Shown: positions 6,372-9,639 of the stretch, in pieces
How the letters are laid out: every line of letters starts with the position of its first letter
Position numbering within the stretch: position 1 is the stretch's first letter
Assembly (NCBI GenBank): GCA_964553405.1
Contig: CAZKLS010000104.1
Span: 1 to 9,639, forward strand
Length of the DNA: 9,639 nucleotides
Direction of reading: 5' to 3'
From: DATIRA01 sp964553405
GTDB taxonomy: Bacteria; Pseudomonadota; Gammaproteobacteria; Steroidobacterales; Steroidobacteraceae
The notes under the pieces: generated by a model
What the model was told of the DNA's origin: nothing
Seen by the model: the letters and a program-made list of their open reading frames with translations, nothing else
The model's database searches: none
Position numbers and translations under genes: made by a program

Positions 6372-7685
6372 ATGGCCAGCCCGCCCCTGACCTTCATTGC
6401 CAGCAATCCGCCGGGGCCGGCCCGGGAATACCTGCTGGGCTCCAGCGACGAGACGCTTGAGCTGATGCTGCGCTGGTTTCGGGAGTTCGGCAGCATCTAC
6501 TGCGTGCGGGCGCCGGATGGAAAGTGCACCTGGGTGATCCACGACCCCGACGACGTCAGGCGTGTGCTGGTAGCCAATCACCGCAATTACACCAAGGGCC
6601 TCGGCCTCGATCGCGTCCGGCTGCTGCTCGGCCAGGGCATCATGACCAGCGAAGGCGAGCTGTGGCGCCGGCAGCGCCGGATGGTGCAGCCTGCGTTCCA
6701 TCGCAACGGCATCGAGCGCTTCGGCGCGATCATCCGCGACTGCAACGAGCGCCTGATGGCGCGCTGGCAGCAGGCGGCCGCGCTCGACCGGACGATCAAC
6801 CTGACCCGGTCTGCGAGCGAGTTCACGCTGGAGGTCATGCTGCACGCGATCTTCAGCGAGGACCTTGGCGCGTTCGTCGCGGACGTCGCGGACAACCCGT
6901 TCATGATGGTCGCAGACGAGTCGCGCCGCGACCCGTCGTTCGCGTACCGGTTCCGCCGGCTCGGCACGCTGGTTCGCGACCTGCTCCGGCGGCGCCGCGA
7001 CGCCGGCCTGCGCCGCACCGACCTGCTGCAGATGCTGATGGAGGCCCGCGACCCGGACAGCGGGCAGGGCATGGAGGAGCGCCAGCTCGTCGACGAAATC
7101 CTGACGCTGGTCGTCGCCGGCCACGAGACGACCGCGAGCACGCTGAACTCGACCTGGTGGCTGCTGTCGCAGCATCCGGACGTCGAGGCGCAGCTGCATG
7201 CGGAACAGGACCGCGCAGGGGACCTCGGTCCGGTGGACTACGCGGGGCTCGGCCAGCTCGGCTACACGCGGCAGGTGCTCGACGAAGTATTGCGGCTCTA
7301 CCCTGCCGGCTGGGCCCTGTCGCGGCGGTCGATCGGCCCTGACCGCCTGGGAGGCTACGAGCTGCCGCCGGGAACCGACGTCGTGCTGAGCCCGTACGTG
7401 ATCCATCGTCACCCGCGCTACTGGCCCGACGCGGAACGCTTCGACCCGGAGCGCTTCGCCGGCGGCGCGGCGACGGCCCGCGAGCACCGGGCGTACCTCC
7501 CGTTCGCGGTGGGACCCCGGCACTGCATTGGCGAATACTTCGCGATCTACGAGATGATGCTGCACCTGAACGGCGCGACGCGTCGCTTCCGGCTGCGTCC
7601 GGCCAGCGACGAGCGCGTGCGCTGGCAGGCCCGGATCAACCTGCGCACGGCCAGGGACCTACACATGCGAGTCGAAACAAGATGA
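6372..7685 (+). CDS. Cytochrome P450 monooxygenase
   Basis: This 437-residue soluble P450 has every core motif: C-helix WRRQR (W98, R102), I-helix AGHETT (249-254), the ExxR pair EVLR (E305, R308), PERF (359-362) and the haem loop FAVGPRHCIG (378-387) with Cys385 as the iron ligand. The GPRxCIG form is common in P450s of the CYP4/CYP102-like class, many of which oxidise fatty acids. No reductase or ferredoxin domain is fused or adjacent, so it needs electron partners from elsewhere. The ATG at 6372 gives a typical length; the frame extends to an ATG at 6282, but that would overlap the divergent PPTase. The ribosome site is weak. Its stop overlaps the ligase-carrier start by ATGA, so it is likely made together with that enzyme and may hydroxylate its acyl chain, a carrier-bound intermediate or the product. 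The substrate is not known. Confidence 0.93.
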   Translation: MASPPLTFIASNPPGPAREYLLGSSDETLELMLRWFREFGSIYCVRAPDGKCTWVIHDPDDVRRVLVANHRNYTKGLGLDRVRLLLGQGIMTSEGELWRRQRRMVQPAFHRNGIERFGAIIRDCNERLMARWQQAAALDRTINLTRSASEFTLEVMLHAIFSEDLGAFVADVADNPFMMVADESRRDPSFAYRFRRLGTLVRDLLRRRRDAGLRRTDLLQMLMEARDPDSGQGMEERQLVDEILTLVVAGHETTASTLNSTWWLLSQHPDVEAQLHAEQDRAGDLGPVDYAGLGQLGYTRQVLDEVLRLYPAGWALSRRSIGPDRLGGYELPPGTDVVLSPYVIHRHPRYWPDAERFDPERFAGGAATAREHRAYLPFAVGPRHCIGEYFAIYEMMLHLNGATRRFRLRPASDERVRWQARINLRTARDLHMRVETR

Positions 7686-9639
7686 TCAAGTACCAGACGC
7701 TGATCGAAATGCTCGAGGAGCGCTCCCGCGGCGAGCGCGCGATCGGATACATGGAGGGCGAAGGCGCCGAGAAGACGCTCAGGTACCGGGACCTCAGGCG
7801 CCGGGCGCTCGGCATCCTGCATCACCTGCAGCGGATCGGCGCCGAGCCCGGCGACAAGCTGATACTGAACGTCGCGAGCAACGAGCAGTTCATCGACGCG
7901 TTCTGGGCCTGCCTGTACGGCGGCATCGTGCCGGTGCCGGTGGCGGTCGGCATCAGCGACGAGCACAAGCACAAGCTGCTGCGGATCGCGAAGCAGCTCG
8001 GCAACCCGCTGCTGTACACCGACATGAAGATCCGCGAGCGTCTCGCGACCTTCGCGGCGACCTCCGGCGAGCCCGAGGCCTGGACCGCGCTGAAGCCCCG
8101 CACGTTCCTGGTGGACCAGCTCGACGACATCTCGCGCGAGGGTCGCCCGGCCGCGCCCGGGCGCGACGACGTCGCCTTCATCCAGTTCTCCTCCGGCTCG
8201 ACCAGCGAGCCGAAGGGCGTGGTGCTGACGCACGGCAACATCCTCGCGAACGCGGACGGCGCTACCAGCGCAGCGGCGCTCTCGGCGGACGACGTGACGC
8301 TCAGCTGGATGCCGCTGACCCACGACATGGGGCTGATCGGCTTTCACCTGATGATGATGTACGCCGACGTGCGCCAACACATCATGCCCACCGACCTGTT
8401 CGTGCGGCGGGCTTTGCTGTGGCTGAAATTCTGCTCCGAGAAGCGGGTCACGGTGACCTGCTCGCCGAACTTCGGCTATCGCCACTGCCTGCGGGCGCTC
8501 GGCGACAAGACGCTCGAGGGCGTGGACCTCTCGAACATCCGGCTGGTGTTCAACGGCGCCGAGCCGATCTCCGTCGAGCTCGCGGAGGAGTTCCTGGACC
8601 GGATGGAGCCCTACGGCCTGCGCCGCAACGCGATGTTCCCGGTCTACGGCCTGGCCGAGGCCTCGCTCGCGGTGGCGTTTCCGCCCCCGGGCGCACCGTA
8701 CAAGTACCTGAGCGTGGACCGCCGCTCGCTCGGCGTCGGCCAGCAGGCCCGCATCGTGCCGGACGACGACGCGAACGCGCTGAAGCTGATGTGCGAGGGC
8801 ACGCCGATTCCCTACACAAGCGTCAGGCTGGTCGGCGACGACGGCGTCGAGGTTCGGCCGGACCACGTCGGGCACCTGCTGATCCAGGGCGAAAACGTCA
8901 CGCGTGGCTACTTCGAGAACCCGGAGGTGAACGCCGCGACGATCAGCCCGGACGGCTGGCTGCGCACCGGAGACCTGGCGCTGGAGCACGCGGGCGAGAT
9001 CTACATCACCGGCCGCTCGAAGGAGATCATCTTCGTCAACGGCCAGAACTACTATCCTCACGACCTGGAGGCCGTGCTGCAGCACGAGCCCGGGCTCGAG
9101 CTCGGCAAGGTCGTGGCCGCGGGCGTGCGCGATGCGCACGCCGCCACTGACGAACTGGTGCTGTTCGTGCTGCACCGTGGCGACATCGCCGATTTCATCG
9201 GCCTCGCGACCCGGGCGACGCACCTGGTGAACGAGCACGCCGGCGTGGAGGTGGCGCGCGTCATACCGGTCAAGCGCATTCCGAAGACCACGAGCGGCAA
9301 GCTGCAGCGCAGCGCGCTCGCGCAGGCCTACGCGGACGGCGAATTCGCCGAGGAGATCGCCGCGTTCGACGCCGCCTGGTCCGCGGCCCACGAGCACGGC
9401 CGCGCGGCGGCCGGACGCATCGAGCGCCAGCTGAAGGGCATCGTCGACGACGTGCTGCCCGGCAAGAACGTGGACGTGGACGACAACCTGTTCGAGATCG
9501 GCGCGAGCTCGCTGACGCTGATCCAGATCCACGAGAAGATCGACGAGCTGTACCCGGAGCTGGTGGACCTGACTGAGCTGTTCGACTTCCCGACCATCTC
9601 CGCGCTGGCCCGGCACCTGGAAGGGAAGCTGGCGGAGGC
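7682..9639 (+). CDS. Fatty acyl-AMP ligase (FAAL-like) fused to acyl/peptidyl carrier domain, 3' end cut
   Basis: The frame is open for 652 codons to the window end. Residues 1 to about 555 form an adenylate-forming domain: FSSGSTSEPKG (169-179) for ATP phosphate binding, TCSPNFGYRHCLRAL (258-272), VYGLAEASL (321-329), GWLRTGD (425-431), ITGRSKEIIFVNGQNYYP (442-459) and TTSGKLQR with catalytic Lys540. The PNFGY, YGLAEASL and NGQNYYP patterns fit fatty acyl-AMP ligases better than amino-acid adenylation domains. Residues about 575-650 are a carrier domain with FEIGASSLTL, Ser610 being the expected phosphopantetheine site. The enzyme would make acyl-AMP and load the chain on its own carrier, as at the start of lipopeptide and hybrid PKS/NRPS lines. 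ATG at 7682 overlaps the P450 stop. No stop is reached, so condensation, ketosynthase or other modules may follow. Chain length is not predictable. Confidence 0.9.
   Translation, partial: MIKYQTLIEMLEERSRGERAIGYMEGEGAEKTLRYRDLRRRALGILHHLQRIGAEPGDKLILNVASNEQFIDAFWACLYGGIVPVPVAVGISDEHKHKLLRIAKQLGNPLLYTDMKIRERLATFAATSGEPEAWTALKPRTFLVDQLDDISREGRPAAPGRDDVAFIQFSSGSTSEPKGVVLTHGNILANADGATSAAALSADDVTLSWMPLTHDMGLIGFHLMMMYADVRQHIMPTDLFVRRALLWLKFCSEKRVTVTCSPNFGYRHCLRALGDKTLEGVDLSNIRLVFNGAEPISVELAEEFLDRMEPYGLRRNAMFPVYGLAEASLAVAFPPPGAPYKYLSVDRRSLGVGQQARIVPDDDANALKLMCEGTPIPYTSVRLVGDDGVEVRPDHVGHLLIQGENVTRGYFENPEVNAATISPDGWLRTGDLALEHAGEIYITGRSKEIIFVNGQNYYPHDLEAVLQHEPGLELGKVVAAGVRDAHAATDELVLFVLHRGDIADFIGLATRATHLVNEHAGVEVARVIPVKRIPKTTSGKLQRSALAQAYADGEFAEEIAAFDAAWSAAHEHGRAAAGRIERQLKGIVDDVLPGKNVDVDDNLFEIGASSLTLIQIHEKIDELYPELVDLTELFDFPTISALARHLEGKLAE
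9509..9511 (+). other. Predicted phosphopantetheine attachment serine codon of the carrier domain
   Basis: This TCG codon is Ser610, aligned with the Ser of the usual GxDSL carrier motif. Here the local sequence is GASSL, so Ser replaces the common Asp or His just before the modified residue. The neighbouring Sfp-type transferase is the likely modifying enzyme. Confidence 0.75.

Noticed and set aside
5874..7565. Minus-strand open frame of 563 codons opposite the P450
   Set aside because: Antisense shadow of the P450 and out of frame with the PPTase; composition is typical of GC-rich noise.
7547..9616. Minus-strand open frame of 689 codons opposite the ligase-carrier
   Set aside because: Antisense shadow from high GC: rich in Arg, Val, His and Gln, with no recognisable domain, fully opposite a well-supported coding frame.
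1..9639. CRISPR arrays, tRNA/rRNA genes, insertion sequences or phage genes
   Set aside because: I saw no direct-repeat arrays, transposase motifs or RNA gene signatures; almost the whole window is explained by seven protein genes.

Overview
The window is about 9.6 kb of GC-rich, tightly packed bacterial DNA. Lipid A-type glycosyltransferases, a DUF374 acyltransferase and a ZitB/CzcD-like cation exporter point to a Gram-negative proteobacterium, probably gamma or beta. This is an inference from gene content; the species cannot be named from the sequence. Seven protein genes are supported, and both ends of the window cut a gene. Four of the seven appear to start with GTG or TTG.

Left part, all on the minus strand. 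A divergent promoter region near 4.0 kb leads into a DPM1/ArnC-type family 2 glycosyltransferase (3182-3940). It is followed with no spacing by an ArnT/PMT-type membrane glycosyltransferase (1421-3181). Together they look like a two-step lipid-carrier system: the cytoplasmic enzyme loads a sugar on a polyprenyl phosphate, and the membrane enzyme passes it to an acceptor outside the inner membrane. After a 140-base gap comes a GAF-PAS-PAS sensor protein (1-1280). It is cut at the window edge and probably continues into a signalling output domain.

Middle part, plus strand. A zinc/cation diffusion facilitator (4072-4959) and a DUF374 lysophospholipid/lipid A-type acyltransferase (4996-5763) form a short operon that diverges from the glycosyltransferase pair.

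Right part. A compact Sfp-type phosphopantetheinyl transferase (5723-6325, minus) converges on the acyltransferase, with a 41-base tail overlap. It diverges from a cytochrome P450 (6372-7685) that overlaps by ATGA a fatty acyl-AMP ligase fused to a carrier protein (7682 to beyond 9639). These three genes look like the first part of a biosynthetic gene cluster. The ligase would activate an acyl acid as acyl-AMP and load it on its carrier domain, the transferase would install the carrier's phosphopantetheine arm, and the P450 would hydroxylate the chain, a bound intermediate or the product. The rest of the assembly line lies outside the window, so the product cannot be named.
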